From positions 138,966 to 202,965 of the forward strand of contig CAMRWN010000001.1 in assembly GCA_947054455.1 (NCBI GenBank): a stretch of 64,000 nucleotides of DNA, given 5' to 3'. Origin of the DNA: an uncultured Alphaproteobacteria bacterium. GTDB taxonomy: Bacteria; Pseudomonadota; Alphaproteobacteria; Rs-D84. The translations under genes were made by a program, and so were the position numbers. How positions within the stretch are numbered: position 1 is the first letter of the stretch; each line of letters starts with the position of its first letter. Below, piece after piece: positions 55,382 through 64,000 of this stretch. A model generated the notes under the pieces. It saw nothing but the letters and a program-made list of their open reading frames with translations. It did no database searches and had not been told where the DNA came from.

Positions 55382-56440
55382 ATGAAAATACTCAACAGAT
55401 ATTTTTTACGGCAATTGTTCGCCATATTTGTCATGCTGCTGCTGGTGCTGACGGGGCTGGCATGGATGGTTCAGATAATGTCCATGATGAAGCTGCTGCT
55501 GAATTATGGCATTAACATAGGCAGCTTTCTGGGACTGACGTTGCTGATGCTGCCGTTTATCGTGTCGATTATCGTGCCGTTCGTGTCGTTTATCGCGGTA
55601 ATATTCGTATACAACAAAATGATTTCCGATAACGAAATAACAGTGATGGCCGCATCGGGTCTGTCGCCGCGCCAAATGGCGCGTCCGGCGCTGCGGCTGG
55701 CCGCGGTGCTGACACTGGCGCATCTGGCGCTGAACATATGGATTGTCCCGGCCAGTCAGGCGCAGTTTTACGACACGCAGTGGAATCTGCGCTATGGGTT
55801 GGCGCATATGAAGCTGCAGGAATCCGCATTCACGGAACTGGCCGACGGCCTGGTCGTCTATGTGGACAAGGTTTCCGGCCACGACCTGTCGCAGGTTATG
55901 CTGTCCGACATGCGCGATAAAAAGTCAGAGATGACCATTTTCGCAGAAAAAGGCAAACTGGTTTCAACCGTGCGCGGCCTGTCGATTGTTATGACAAACG
56001 GTTCGCTGCAGGCCAACGGGGACGCCATAACAACTGGCACGTTCGAAAGTTTTGACATGGATTTGAACATCGCGGACAGAAGTGGCGGCGGTTCGTTCAA
56101 GGTTCGGCGCGTTTCGTCGCTGGGGCTGGTAAAATCCGTGCTGGATTCACCGACGGCCAAACAGCACAAGACTGTTCTGGCGGAAATGTCGACCCGGTTT
56201 CTGAGTCCGATTATGAACCTGATTCTGGTGGCGCTGTGTCTGGCGGTGCTGCTGCGCTCTTCGCTGTTGCGGCGACGCGCCAGTTTTGCGCCGGCCGTCG
56301 CGGTTGGCGCCATGGCCGTCGCCATGGCCGCATTCATGTCGTCTTCGAACATGATAGAAAGCCTGACGCAGTTCGGGATTCTGGCGCTGGGGCAGATGGC
56401 GGCCTTGGCTGTAATATTGTTTGTGTTGTTTAAGAAATGA
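55382..56440 (+). CDS. lptF: LptF, LPS export permease
   Basis: Inner-membrane subunit of the ABC transporter that extracts LPS. The 352-residue protein begins MKILNRYFLRQL with six transmembrane helices arranged three plus three and a periplasmic domain between them (residues about 125-255). VYNKMISDNEITVMAASGLSPRQMARP is characteristic of LptF, and the first helix fits LptF better than LptG. Usually lptG follows; here lptD follows directly (ATGA overlap), so lptG must be elsewhere or missing. The mRNA is probably leaderless. Confidence 0.9.
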   Translation: MKILNRYFLRQLFAIFVMLLLVLTGLAWMVQIMSMMKLLLNYGINIGSFLGLTLLMLPFIVSIIVPFVSFIAVIFVYNKMISDNEITVMAASGLSPRQMARPALRLAAVLTLAHLALNIWIVPASQAQFYDTQWNLRYGLAHMKLQESAFTELADGLVVYVDKVSGHDLSQVMLSDMRDKKSEMTIFAEKGKLVSTVRGLSIVMTNGSLQANGDAITTGTFESFDMDLNIADRSGGGSFKVRRVSSLGLVKSVLDSPTAKQHKTVLAEMSTRFLSPIMNLILVALCLAVLLRSSLLRRRASFAPAVAVGAMAVAMAAFMSSSNMIESLTQFGILALGQMAALAVILFVLFKK

Positions 56441-58446
56441 AGAAACTGTGTCCGCTGTTTGTAATGTTTTCGACCGCACCGCTGATGGCGGCGTCGGTCG
56501 ATTTTGACGAGCCGAAAACAATAACCGCGTCAAAAATCGAATACGATGTAAAATCGGAAAGCATACGCACGTCCGGAAAAACAGAAATCGTAAACTCTTC
56601 GGGCCAGCGTCTGACCCTGACCGATTCATATATTTCAAAAACCGGCGATGAACTGTCCGGCGACGACATAAAGCTGTGGCTGGGCCAGCATGTGTATGTC
56701 GAATCAGATTCCATAACGCGCGCCGGCGACGAGACAATCGCCCGCCACGCAATGTTCACCGCATGCGACAACTGCGACCCGTACGGCGATGCATGGCAGA
56801 TAACCGCCACAAAAATCGTCCACGATATGGACAGCAGAATGCTGCGCTTCTATAACCCGGTGCTGTGGACATACGACGTGCCGCTGCTGTGGTTTCCGTA
56901 CTATGCGATGCCCGACCCCGGCGTAAAGCACAAGACCGGCCTGCTGATGCCCGATTTCGAATCGACAAACAAGATGGGCACCCAGATAAACATCCCGGTG
57001 TACTTTTCACTGTCGGATACGCATGATTTGACGTTCACGCTGTCGTATCTGACCCAGGAAAACCCGCTGTTCAAACTGGAACACAGATTGAACATGGCGC
57101 ATTCGCAATACAGAACGCGTGGGTCGTTCACACACAACCGCGACGGCGAAAACCGCTGGCACATATTCAACGACGACATAATCGAACTGGGCGAATACGC
57201 CCGTGCGACGGTGTATCTGGAACGCGCGTCGGACAAGACATACCTGCAGAAATACGGATTCTATGGCGACCAGCCGTATCTGGATTCCGGCGCCAAGATA
57301 GAACTGTTCGGTCAAAGCAGCTATGCCGTCGCCGACGCGCATATATTCCAGGAATTGCGCAGCAACAGCACGCACTATTCTGTTCCGTCGGGCAATATAC
57401 TGCCCAACATACGCGCCGCGCACCAGACGGCGCCGTTATTCCACGAAACATATATGACATTCGGCGCCGACGTATTGGGCATTTCCGGTTCCGACGCATC
57501 GTCCCAGCGCCTGATTGGCGACGCGCGCATAACGTCTCCGTGGACGCTGTGGGGTGGCAACAGACTGACCGCGTCGGTCGCCGCCCGGTATGACATTTAC
57601 AATTTCGACAACACCCAAATGGAAGACGGCGACGTCTTTTCCGGCCTGAAAACGCGTTTCCTGCCCAGTGGTTATGTCGAATGGGGCCTGCCGCTGATGC
57701 GGGCCGCCACCGAATGGACCCAGATAATAGAGCCGCGCGCACGCCTGACCGTCATGCGGCACATCAGGGACGAAGAATTTGCCCTTAACAATGATTCGGC
57801 CGGTGCGTTCCTGTCAGATTCCACCCTGTTTTCCGACAACCGCTTTGCCGGACTGGACCTGTGGGAAAACGGTACGTTTGCCGATTACGGCGTCCGCATG
57901 GCGGCATTTAATTCCGACGGACGCACGTTCGAACTGTTCCTGGGCCAGTCGTACGATTTCACGGACCGCGCGGCCACCGACCCCAACAGCGGATTCCACA
58001 ACGGTGCATCCGACTATGTTGGACGCGTGGAATTCAACAACACGCGCTGGCTGGATATTTCAAGCCGTTTTCGTTTGGCGGAAACCGACCTGTCGCTGCG
58101 CCATATGGAAACGTCGGCAAACATCGGCACATCGCGCAATTACATGACACTGGGGCACATATGGTCGCAGCGCTTTATCGACCTGCAGACCCAGGGCGAT
58201 AATATAAACGAGGCCGTCGCCGGGATAGGTATCCAATTGACCGACCGCTGGTCTATGCGCTTTAATGCGATATACAACATGACATACGGCGAGTTTCAGC
58301 GACACACAGGCGGATTCTTTTACAACCATCCGTGCTATTATTTTTCGGTTGAATACCGCCGCGACAACGCGGTCAAGGAAGACTATGTCGGAACGACGAC
58401 TTTCCAGTTCCGCTTCGGCATGAGCATCGAAGGCCAGCAATATTAA
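56437..58446 (+). CDS. lptD: LptD, outer-membrane LPS translocon
   Basis: Forms with LptE the outer-membrane pore that inserts LPS. The 669-residue protein has a signal peptide (to about residue 18, M-A-A), an OstA-type jellyroll domain (ASKIEYDVKSESIRTSGKTEI, YISKTGDELSG), then a C-terminal beta barrel with the conserved PVLWTYDVPLLWFPYYAMPDPGVKHKTGLLMP. CDNC near residue 106 may take part in the disulphides seen in LptD. The ATG overlaps the lptF stop. Confidence 0.93.
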   Translation: MKKLCPLFVMFSTAPLMAASVDFDEPKTITASKIEYDVKSESIRTSGKTEIVNSSGQRLTLTDSYISKTGDELSGDDIKLWLGQHVYVESDSITRAGDETIARHAMFTACDNCDPYGDAWQITATKIVHDMDSRMLRFYNPVLWTYDVPLLWFPYYAMPDPGVKHKTGLLMPDFESTNKMGTQINIPVYFSLSDTHDLTFTLSYLTQENPLFKLEHRLNMAHSQYRTRGSFTHNRDGENRWHIFNDDIIELGEYARATVYLERASDKTYLQKYGFYGDQPYLDSGAKIELFGQSSYAVADAHIFQELRSNSTHYSVPSGNILPNIRAAHQTAPLFHETYMTFGADVLGISGSDASSQRLIGDARITSPWTLWGGNRLTASVAARYDIYNFDNTQMEDGDVFSGLKTRFLPSGYVEWGLPLMRAATEWTQIIEPRARLTVMRHIRDEEFALNNDSAGAFLSDSTLFSDNRFAGLDLWENGTFADYGVRMAAFNSDGRTFELFLGQSYDFTDRAATDPNSGFHNGASDYVGRVEFNNTRWLDISSRFRLAETDLSLRHMETSANIGTSRNYMTLGHIWSQRFIDLQTQGDNINEAVAGIGIQLTDRWSMRFNAIYNMTYGEFQRHTGGFFYNHPCYYFSVEYRRDNAVKEDYVGTTTFQFRFGMSIEGQQY

Positions 58447-58466
58447 CCGCAAGGAAGGGACAAGGC

Positions 58467-59285
58467 ATGAAGAAAATCGGATTATTACTGTTTGCGCTGG
58501 GCACCGCGCCAGCATTCGGGGCCAGTGTCGTCGCATCCGTCGGCGGCGCGCCAATAACCGACACGGACATAACCACGCGAACCAAGCTGATGGCGCGCCA
58601 GGGAAAAACACCGACCGACAACCGGCGCGACGCGCTGCGTGCGATAATCGATGATCATATCAAGCTGGAATATGCAAAGAATTTTAATGCGGTTCCATCC
58701 GACCAGGACGTGGCCAAGGAAATCAGCCGAATGAAGCTGGACGACCTGCCCGCGGCCGAGGCAGCCATGGCACGCGACGCGGTCAAGGCCGACATCGCCT
58801 GGCAGATTGTTGTCGCCCGAACTGTCCTGCCGCTGGTCGATGTTTCGTCCGAAGACATCGCCGCCGAAAAAATAGAAATCATGCGGGCCCAGGGTCTGCC
58901 AATTGAAATGACAATCGTGCGTCTGGTCGATATTCCGGCCGACGCGGCGGCAAAACTGACGCGTCCAAAAAACTGCGACGATGCGATGGAAATGGCGCGC
59001 GCGCTGGGCGGCGCCCCCCAGAAATTCACCGCGGTTCAATACGAACTGTCCGAAGACATCAGAAGCCGCGTCGCGGGACTGGCGAAAATGACATGGTCGC
59101 CGCGCGCCGACGATTCCGTGCTGCTGGTGTGCGACACGAAAAAAACGGCGGAATACGGAAAACTGGACGACATGATAAAACAAAACACCATGTATAAAAA
59201 GGCCCTGTTCCTGGCGGACCAGCAGCTAAAGCAGCTGCGACGCAAGGCGGTCATAATAATCAACGACGGCAGATACAAGATATGA
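58467..59285 (+). CDS. SurA-like periplasmic chaperone, without a clear PPIase domain
   Basis: A 272-residue protein with signal peptide (cleavage after F-G-A near residue 19). Residues about 20-130 resemble the SurA N-terminal chaperone domain (SVGGAPITDTDITTRTKLM, DALRAIIDDHIKLEYAKNFN). The later region lacks convincing parvulin motifs such as the G-G-D-L-G core, and the total length is well below E. coli SurA (about 430). The C-terminal helix DQQLKQLRRKAVIIINDGR is like the SurA end. Position next to lptD, a main SurA client, supports the assignment. AAGGAAGGG precedes the ATG. Confidence 0.8.
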   Translation: MKKIGLLLFALGTAPAFGASVVASVGGAPITDTDITTRTKLMARQGKTPTDNRRDALRAIIDDHIKLEYAKNFNAVPSDQDVAKEISRMKLDDLPAAEAAMARDAVKADIAWQIVVARTVLPLVDVSSEDIAAEKIEIMRAQGLPIEMTIVRLVDIPADAAAKLTRPKNCDDAMEMARALGGAPQKFTAVQYELSEDIRSRVAGLAKMTWSPRADDSVLLVCDTKKTAEYGKLDDMIKQNTMYKKALFLADQQLKQLRRKAVIIINDGRYKI

Positions 59286-60385
59286 AACCGATATTATTCA
59301 ACATGACGGACGGCGAACTGGAACAGTTCATAACAGGCATGTCCCAGCCAAAATTCCGCGCGCGCCAGATTCGCGATTGGCTGCAGCGCGGCGCGCCGAC
59401 GGCGGCGGTGATGAAAAATCTGCCGGAAACGCTGCGGCGAGATTTGGATGCGGTCGCGCAGATGCAACCGGTGCGCATTGTAAAAAAACTGGAATCGGCG
59501 GACGGTGAAACGACCAAGTTCCTGCTGGAACTGGCGGACGGTGAACAAATCGAATGCGTCCTGATGCGCACCACATACGGCAACAGCGTCTGCGTCAGTT
59601 CCCAGGCCGGATGCGCCATGGGATGCAGATTCTGCGCGTCGACACTGCTGGGGTTGAAACGCAACCTGACCACCGATGAAATATTCGCCCAGATTTTGGT
59701 CGCACAGTGGGAACTGCGCGGCGACGCGATGCGCGACCGGCCCGTCCGGCCCAACGGCGACCCGAACAACAACGACGTTTCCCACATTGTCATAATGGGT
59801 ACGGGCGAACCGCTGCAAAATACGGAAAACGTAATCGGATTTATGGAGCGTGCAAACCGTGAAATGGGCATCGGATGGCGGCGAATAACGCTGTCGACAT
59901 GCGGCGTCGTTCCAGGCATCAACGACCTGATTAAGTGGGGACGGCCGATTAATCTGGCGATATCACTGCACGCGCCCACAGACGAACTGCGCGACCAGAT
60001 AATGCCGATAAACCACAAATACAAAATCGCGGACGTCATGGCGGCGGCCGACGCGTTCACCGCCCTGCACAACCGTCAGCTGATGATAGAATACATACTG
60101 CTGGGGCGCCGCGACCAAGACGGCGAAACAGTTCTGTTCAACGCCACGCAGCAGCATGCGGAAAAACTGGCCCAGCTGCTGACCGGCAAGAACTGTATGG
60201 TAAACCTGATACCGTGGAACGCGGTTGATGAACGCGACTTTGCCTCGCCATCCGGCAACGCGGTGCATCGCTTCCAAGACACGCTGATAAAATCCGGCGT
60301 TCACACGCGCATTCGCCGCGAACGCGGAACGGACATCGGTTCGGCATGCGGGCAACTGCGCCTTAACAGTGCGCGCGGCAAATAA
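59282..60385 (+). CDS. rlmN: RlmN, dual-specificity rRNA/tRNA A2503/A37 methyltransferase
   Basis: Radical SAM enzyme that methylates C2 of A2503 in 23S rRNA and A37 of some tRNAs. The 367 residues include the cluster motif C111-x3-C115-x2-C118 (CAMGCRFC), GTGEPLQN and STCGVVPGI, and the second catalytic cysteine near 355 (GSACGQL). The ATG overlaps the surA-like stop (ATGA), tying it to the lpt operon. Confidence 0.96.
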   Translation: MKPILFNMTDGELEQFITGMSQPKFRARQIRDWLQRGAPTAAVMKNLPETLRRDLDAVAQMQPVRIVKKLESADGETTKFLLELADGEQIECVLMRTTYGNSVCVSSQAGCAMGCRFCASTLLGLKRNLTTDEIFAQILVAQWELRGDAMRDRPVRPNGDPNNNDVSHIVIMGTGEPLQNTENVIGFMERANREMGIGWRRITLSTCGVVPGINDLIKWGRPINLAISLHAPTDELRDQIMPINHKYKIADVMAAADAFTALHNRQLMIEYILLGRRDQDGETVLFNATQQHAEKLAQLLTGKNCMVNLIPWNAVDERDFASPSGNAVHRFQDTLIKSGVHTRIRRERGTDIGSACGQLRLNSARGK

Positions 60386-60413
60386 AAAATCCCCCGAACG
60401 GGGGATTTTTTAT
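60384..60413. terminator. Bidirectional terminator between rlmN and rpsO
   Basis: ATCCCCC, GAAC, GGGGGAT with A and T runs; shared by the convergent rlmN and rpsO genes. Confidence 0.88.
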
Positions 60414-60685
60414 TATTTACGCAGACCCAATTTCTTAATCAGTTCTTCGTATTCAGCGACATCGTTCTTTTTGATGTACGCCAACAGCTTTTTGCGGCGG
60501 TTAACCATCAGCAACAGACCGCGCTTGGAATGCTGGTCCTTGTGGTTCGCCTTCATGTGTTCGGTCAAATTGCGAATGCGTTCCGTCAAAACCGCGACCT
60601 GGGACGCAGCGCTGCCGCCGTTGTCCTTGTCCGTTGTTTTGTATGCATTAATCAATTCAGCTGTCTTTGCCTTTGTAATGGACAT
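60413..60685 (-). CDS. rpsO: Ribosomal protein S15
   Basis: Small-subunit protein S15, an early binder of 16S rRNA. The 90 residues show [20 protein letters not shown] and [21 protein letters not shown], the family signature, ending in KLGLRK. The start has AAAGGAATAC upstream. It follows truB by 15 bases; pnp, usually next, is absent. Confidence 0.98.
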   Translation of the reverse strand: MSITKAKTAELINAYKTTDKDNGGSAASQVAVLTERIRNLTEHMKANHKDQHSKRGLLLMVNRRKKLLAYIKKNDVAEYEELIKKLGLRK

Positions 60686-60700
60686 TTGTATTCCTTTTTT

Positions 60701-61573
60701 TTATAAAATTGTTCGTTTGGGCCGCAGTATGCCGTCCGACACGACGCCAATGCCGATAAATTTTTCGCCATTGTACACGCGCACCAGACCGTCGACCGGC
60801 CCCGCATCGACAAAGCCGCCATGGATGTATAAATCCGCGTCCCCGTCGTCCAGATTCGCAACCGGAATGTCCCCCAGTCCGAAATCCGCCGGCATCAGGT
60901 ATTGCCCGATGTCCGCACCATTATTAAACAGATTTTCCAAAAAATCAAGTTTTACCGCATTTTTAAGCGTAAAGCCGTTGGTTTCTGTGCGCCGTATCAT
61001 GTCAACCGTCGCCATTGCACCGCAGCGCCGCGCAATATCACGCCCCAGTGCGCGCACATATGTTCCGCGTGAACAACGCACGCGAAACAGCCAGCTGTCC
61101 CCGCACCGCCCCGTCATTTCCAGCTGATAAATTGTTATCGGACGCGGACGCATTTCCGGCACCACGCCGCGGCGCGCCATTTCATATGCGCGCGCACCGC
61201 CGACATGAACGGCGCTGAATGCGGGCGGTGTCTGCATTACACACCCGATAAAATGCTGCAACGATGCGCGCACGGCATTCTCGTCCGGGACAAAATCATC
61301 GCGCGCGGTCTGGACACCCGTTATGTCCAATGTATTCGTTTCAAATCCAAAGCGCATGCCAAACACGTATTCCTTGACGTTTTCGTGCGCATCCTCTAGA
61401 AAGGGAATCATCTTGGTCGCGTTGCCGATTGCAACCGGCAAAACGCCCGACGCCATCGGATCCAGCGTGCCGATATGCCCGAACTTTCGCGTCCCCAGCA
61501 TACGCGCCAGGCGACCGCCGGCCGTGCGGCTGAACAAACCCGTATCCTTGTCCAAGATAATCCAGCCGTCCAT
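60701..61573 (-). CDS. truB: TruB, tRNA pseudouridine-55 synthase
   Basis: Makes the pseudouridine of the T loop in almost all tRNAs. The 290 residues begin GWIILDKDTGLFSRTAGGRL and carry the catalytic HIGTLDPMASGVLPVAIG with its Asp, then the C-terminal domain ending with IGIGVVSDGILRPKRTI. It starts 9 bases after mutS on the same strand and precedes rpsO, the common truB-rpsO order. Confidence 0.97.
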   Translation of the reverse strand: MDGWIILDKDTGLFSRTAGGRLARMLGTRKFGHIGTLDPMASGVLPVAIGNATKMIPFLEDAHENVKEYVFGMRFGFETNTLDITGVQTARDDFVPDENAVRASLQHFIGCVMQTPPAFSAVHVGGARAYEMARRGVVPEMRPRPITIYQLEMTGRCGDSWLFRVRCSRGTYVRALGRDIARRCGAMATVDMIRRTETNGFTLKNAVKLDFLENLFNNGADIGQYLMPADFGLGDIPVANLDDGDADLYIHGGFVDAGPVDGLVRVYNGEKFIGIGVVSDGILRPKRTIL

Positions 61574-61582
61574 TTTCCAATC

Positions 61583-64000
61583 CTATCCGAACAGTGTCAG
61601 CTGCGGCGCAGCGGCCGGTGATTCAACCTTGGTCGCGCTGCGGCGCGCAGGCTTGTCCGATGCGGCGACCGGCGCCGGTGCAGCAAAGGCGGCACCATGC
61701 GATTCCAGCGCAGACAACACCGTCTGGGCGCGCGCCACCACAGAATCAGGCATGCCGGCCATCTTGGCGACATGTATCCCGTATGAACGGTTTGCAACGC
61801 CCGAGACTATCTTGTGCATAAACACAATTTCGTTGTTGTGTTCGCGCACGTCAATCGTCAGGCACGCGACCGACCCCAGTTGTCCGGCGCCATCACCCAC
61901 CAATCCGGTCAGTTCGTGATAATGCGTCGCAAACAGCGTACGCGGACGCATATCGTTAAGAAATTCCAGCACCGCCTGCGCAATCGCCATTCCGTCGTAT
62001 GTCGCCGTTCCGCGGCCGATTTCGTCGAATATGATAAATGAATTGCGCGTCGCGCGACGCAGGATGTTTGCGGTCTCGCTCATTTCCACCATGAACGTGG
62101 ACTGTCCCGCGGCCAGATTGTCCGATGCGCCGACACGGCTGAACAACTGGTCGCACACACCGATGCGCGCCGATGACGCCGGAACAAAAGACCCCATATG
62201 CGCCAGCACGACTATCAGTGCATTCTGGCGCAGGTACGTTGATTTTCCCGCCATGTTCGGCCCGGTCAGCAGGGCAATCGGACGCGCGTTCAAATTGCAG
62301 TCGTTTTTAACAAAGTTGTCCCCGCGCGACCGCAGCACGTATTCAATCACCGGATGCCGGCCGCCGACAACGTCCCACGCGCCGTCATCCGTTATTTCCG
62401 GACGAACCCACGAATAATCCTGGGCGCATGCCGCCAGCGCATACCATACATCAACGTCGGCCAGCGTATCGGCCGCGGCCAGCAAATCGTTCGACGCATC
62501 GCGCACGCGCGCGATTAAGTCGGCGACAATATCCGCCTCTATCGCGGCGGCCTTTTCCGCGGCGCTGCGTACATCGTTGTCCAAATCAATCAGCTGCGAC
62601 GTGGTAAACCGCATGTTGCCGGCCATTGTCTGGCGGTGTATAAATCCAGATTCCGGCTGCATCAGGCTGTCGGCGCGGGCGGACGGAACCTCTATAAAAT
62701 ACCCCAGTATATTGTTGTATTTTATCTTCAGCGTGGAAACACCGGTCTGGGACGCATAGCGCGCCTGCAGGCCGGCAATTGTTTCGCGCGCACCATGGGA
62801 CAGCGCACGCATGTTATCCAGCGCAGCGTCAAATCCTTCGCGTATCACGCCGCCGTCGCGAAAGAATGTCGGCAGTTCGTCCGCCAACGCCGACCGCAAC
62901 GCCAAAGCCAGTTCATCGTGCGTGTTTATTTCGGCAAAACGCGCCGCCAAATCCGCATCCAGTCGCCCGCCCAGCATTTTCGCATTCGGCAGCTCAATCA
63001 GGAAATCGCATATGTGGCGCATATCGCGCGGTGTGCCGCGCCCCGACAACAGACGCGTCATGCTGCGTCCGACATCCGGCACGCCCCCCAGTGTAAACGC
63101 CACCGACGCCATTACATCCGGATTCAGCAGCATGTGTCCAACATGCTGCTGGCGGGATTTTATCTCTGAAACCTCGGCCGACAGGTCGCGCAGATATCCG
63201 CGCAGCTTGCGCGCGCCGGCCGCTGTGCGCGTCTTGTCCAAAACATCCAGCAGGCAGGCCCCGCCGTCATTTAGCGGCGCATCAATCTCCAGACTTTTCC
63301 AGGTGGCAGAATCAATCAGCAGCTGGCGCCCGGATTTGAATTCATGCGGCGCGCGGAATGTTATCGCGGCCCCGCGCTGTGTATTGAACAGATACCCGGC
63401 CAGCAGGCATATCGCCCCGTCGGTTTCACGCGCCGCCGAATTGGGGTCGACCGCCCCGCCGAACACGCGCGCGACAATCTGGTCTATGTCCGCACGATGG
63501 TACAGCTTTTCATACACGGGCGTGGTCTTGAACGCGTCGCGTATGTGCAAGATGTCGTCATTTTCGGCCGCGGCGGCGGGATATATTATCTCGGCCGGAT
63601 TTATCCGCACCATGTCGTCCATGATGTCGCCCGTATGGCCCACAAAGAATTCGCCCGTTGAAATATCGCATCCGGCGACGTCAAAACGGCCGCCGGCCAT
63701 CGGCGCGACCGCCACCAAAAAGTTCGAATTCTTTGGCGTCAGCAGATTCTCGTCCGTCAGCGTTCCCGGCGTCAGAACGCGGATGACCTTGCGCTCTATG
63801 TACTTGTGGCCGCGGGCCTTGGCCTCGGCCGGGGTTTCCATCTGTTCCACCAACGCGACCTTGAAACCCGCGCGCACCAGGCGCCCGAAATAATTGTCGG
63901 CCGCATGCCACGGTATTCCGCACATCGGAATATTCTCGCCGTCGGCGTCCGTTCCACGCTGGGTCAGAACCAGCCCCAAATTTTCACTTATTGTACGTGC
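61583..64000 (-). CDS. mutS: MutS mismatch-repair ATPase (5' end outside window)
   Basis: Recognises mismatches and starts repair. About 805 codons are visible; the coding frame runs through the right edge (ARTISENLGLVLTQRG there), so the first 50-60 residues, including the mismatch-contacting Phe-x-Glu motif, lie outside. Visible features are the connector and lever domains, Walker A GPNMAGKST, FIIFDEIGRGTATYDG (Walker B with signature) and ATHYHEL. The C-terminal part is cut down to a short tail ending LTLFG, resembling the tetramer-forming end of MutS. The gene precedes truB, an unusual pair. Confidence 0.96.
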   Translation of the reverse strand, partial: ARTISENLGLVLTQRGTDADGENIPMCGIPWHAADNYFGRLVRAGFKVALVEQMETPAEAKARGHKYIERKVIRVLTPGTLTDENLLTPKNSNFLVAVAPMAGGRFDVAGCDISTGEFFVGHTGDIMDDMVRINPAEIIYPAAAAENDDILHIRDAFKTTPVYEKLYHRADIDQIVARVFGGAVDPNSAARETDGAICLLAGYLFNTQRGAAITFRAPHEFKSGRQLLIDSATWKSLEIDAPLNDGGACLLDVLDKTRTAAGARKLRGYLRDLSAEVSEIKSRQQHVGHMLLNPDVMASVAFTLGGVPDVGRSMTRLLSGRGTPRDMRHICDFLIELPNAKMLGGRLDADLAARFAEINTHDELALALRSALADELPTFFRDGGVIREGFDAALDNMRALSHGARETIAGLQARYASQTGVSTLKIKYNNILGYFIEVPSARADSLMQPESGFIHRQTMAGNMRFTTSQLIDLDNDVRSAAEKAAAIEADIVADLIARVRDASNDLLAAADTLADVDVWYALAACAQDYSWVRPEITDDGAWDVVGGRHPVIEYVLRSRGDNFVKNDCNLNARPIALLTGPNMAGKSTYLRQNALIVVLAHMGSFVPASSARIGVCDQLFSRVGASDNLAAGQSTFMVEMSETANILRRATRNSFIIFDEIGRGTATYDGMAIAQAVLEFLNDMRPRTLFATHYHELTGLVGDGAGQLGSVACLTIDVREHNNEIVFMHKIVSGVANRSYGIHVAKMAGMPDSVVARAQTVLSALESHGAAFAAPAPVAASDKPARRSATKVESPAAAPQLTLFG

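Overview
The window reads as the chromosome of a diderm alphaproteobacterium with a compact, fairly GC-rich genome. The evidence is an alphaproteobacterial-type 16S, a single rRNA operon whose spacer carries only tRNA-Ile(GAU), an LPS/outer-membrane toolkit (skp, lpxD, fabZ, lptF, lptD, SurA-like), a zinc-ribbon/one-TM protein and a DUF4167-like protein of kinds common in the class, and an isoleucyl-tRNA synthetase with eukaryote-like signature motifs such as many Rickettsiales carry. Uncultured host-associated alphaproteobacteria (the RF32/Enterousia-type gut lineages) are my best guess at lineage, held with low confidence.

Layout. 0-4.4 kb (minus): an unknown secreted protein cut by the window edge, then murG, ftsW and mraY. 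4.4-7.7 kb (minus): an MliC-like lipoprotein, PBP1a, rpmA and rplU. 7.7-10.3 kb: a large cysteine-rich secreted protein. 10.4-13.4 kb: PagL-like deacylase, 3-methyladenine glycosylase, tsaC, a VIT1/CCC1 transporter and a transglutaminase-like protein. 13.4-18.8 kb (minus): rRNA operon 16S-tRNA-Ile-23S-5S with promoter, processing stem and terminator. 19-28 kb is the most unusual stretch: secreted cysteine-containing proteins, two small XRE-type regulators, a family of nested palindromic repeats, and two adjacent candidate structured RNAs, each with its own promoter and intrinsic terminator. 28-37 kb: a pseudouridine synthase, an operon of three large prepilin-like proteins, dnaX, a PilS-like pilin and an OmpA-like lipoprotein. 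37-39.5 kb: skp, lpxD, fabZ and tRNA-Val(UAC). 39.8-51.2 kb: nth, ileS, tRNA-Thr(CGU), a DUF421 protein, fabD-fabG-mnmG, queH, an unknown gene, metG and tRNA-Val(GAC). 51.2-64 kb: infB and nusA, then lptF-lptD-surA-rlmN, and rpsO, truB and mutS (5' end outside the window).

Functionally most genes serve envelope building (lipid II synthesis and polymerisation, lipid A and fatty acids, LPS export, outer-membrane chaperones) and translation. The proteins of unknown function are nearly all secreted: four with cysteines or low-complexity segments, and four with type IV prepilin-like N-termini whose assembly machinery is not in the window.

The clearest regulatory system is upstream of ileS: a promoter, a ten-codon leader peptide with four consecutive Ile codons, mutually exclusive antiterminator and terminator hairpins, then ileS. 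This is the layout of a ribosome-mediated attenuator for isoleucyl-tRNA synthetase. Other points to follow up are the tandem RNAs at 21.2-21.6 kb, promoters whose -10 box lies only 6-9 bases ahead of the ATG (leaderless mRNAs), and a terminator whose 3' arm is the ribosome-binding site of the next gene.
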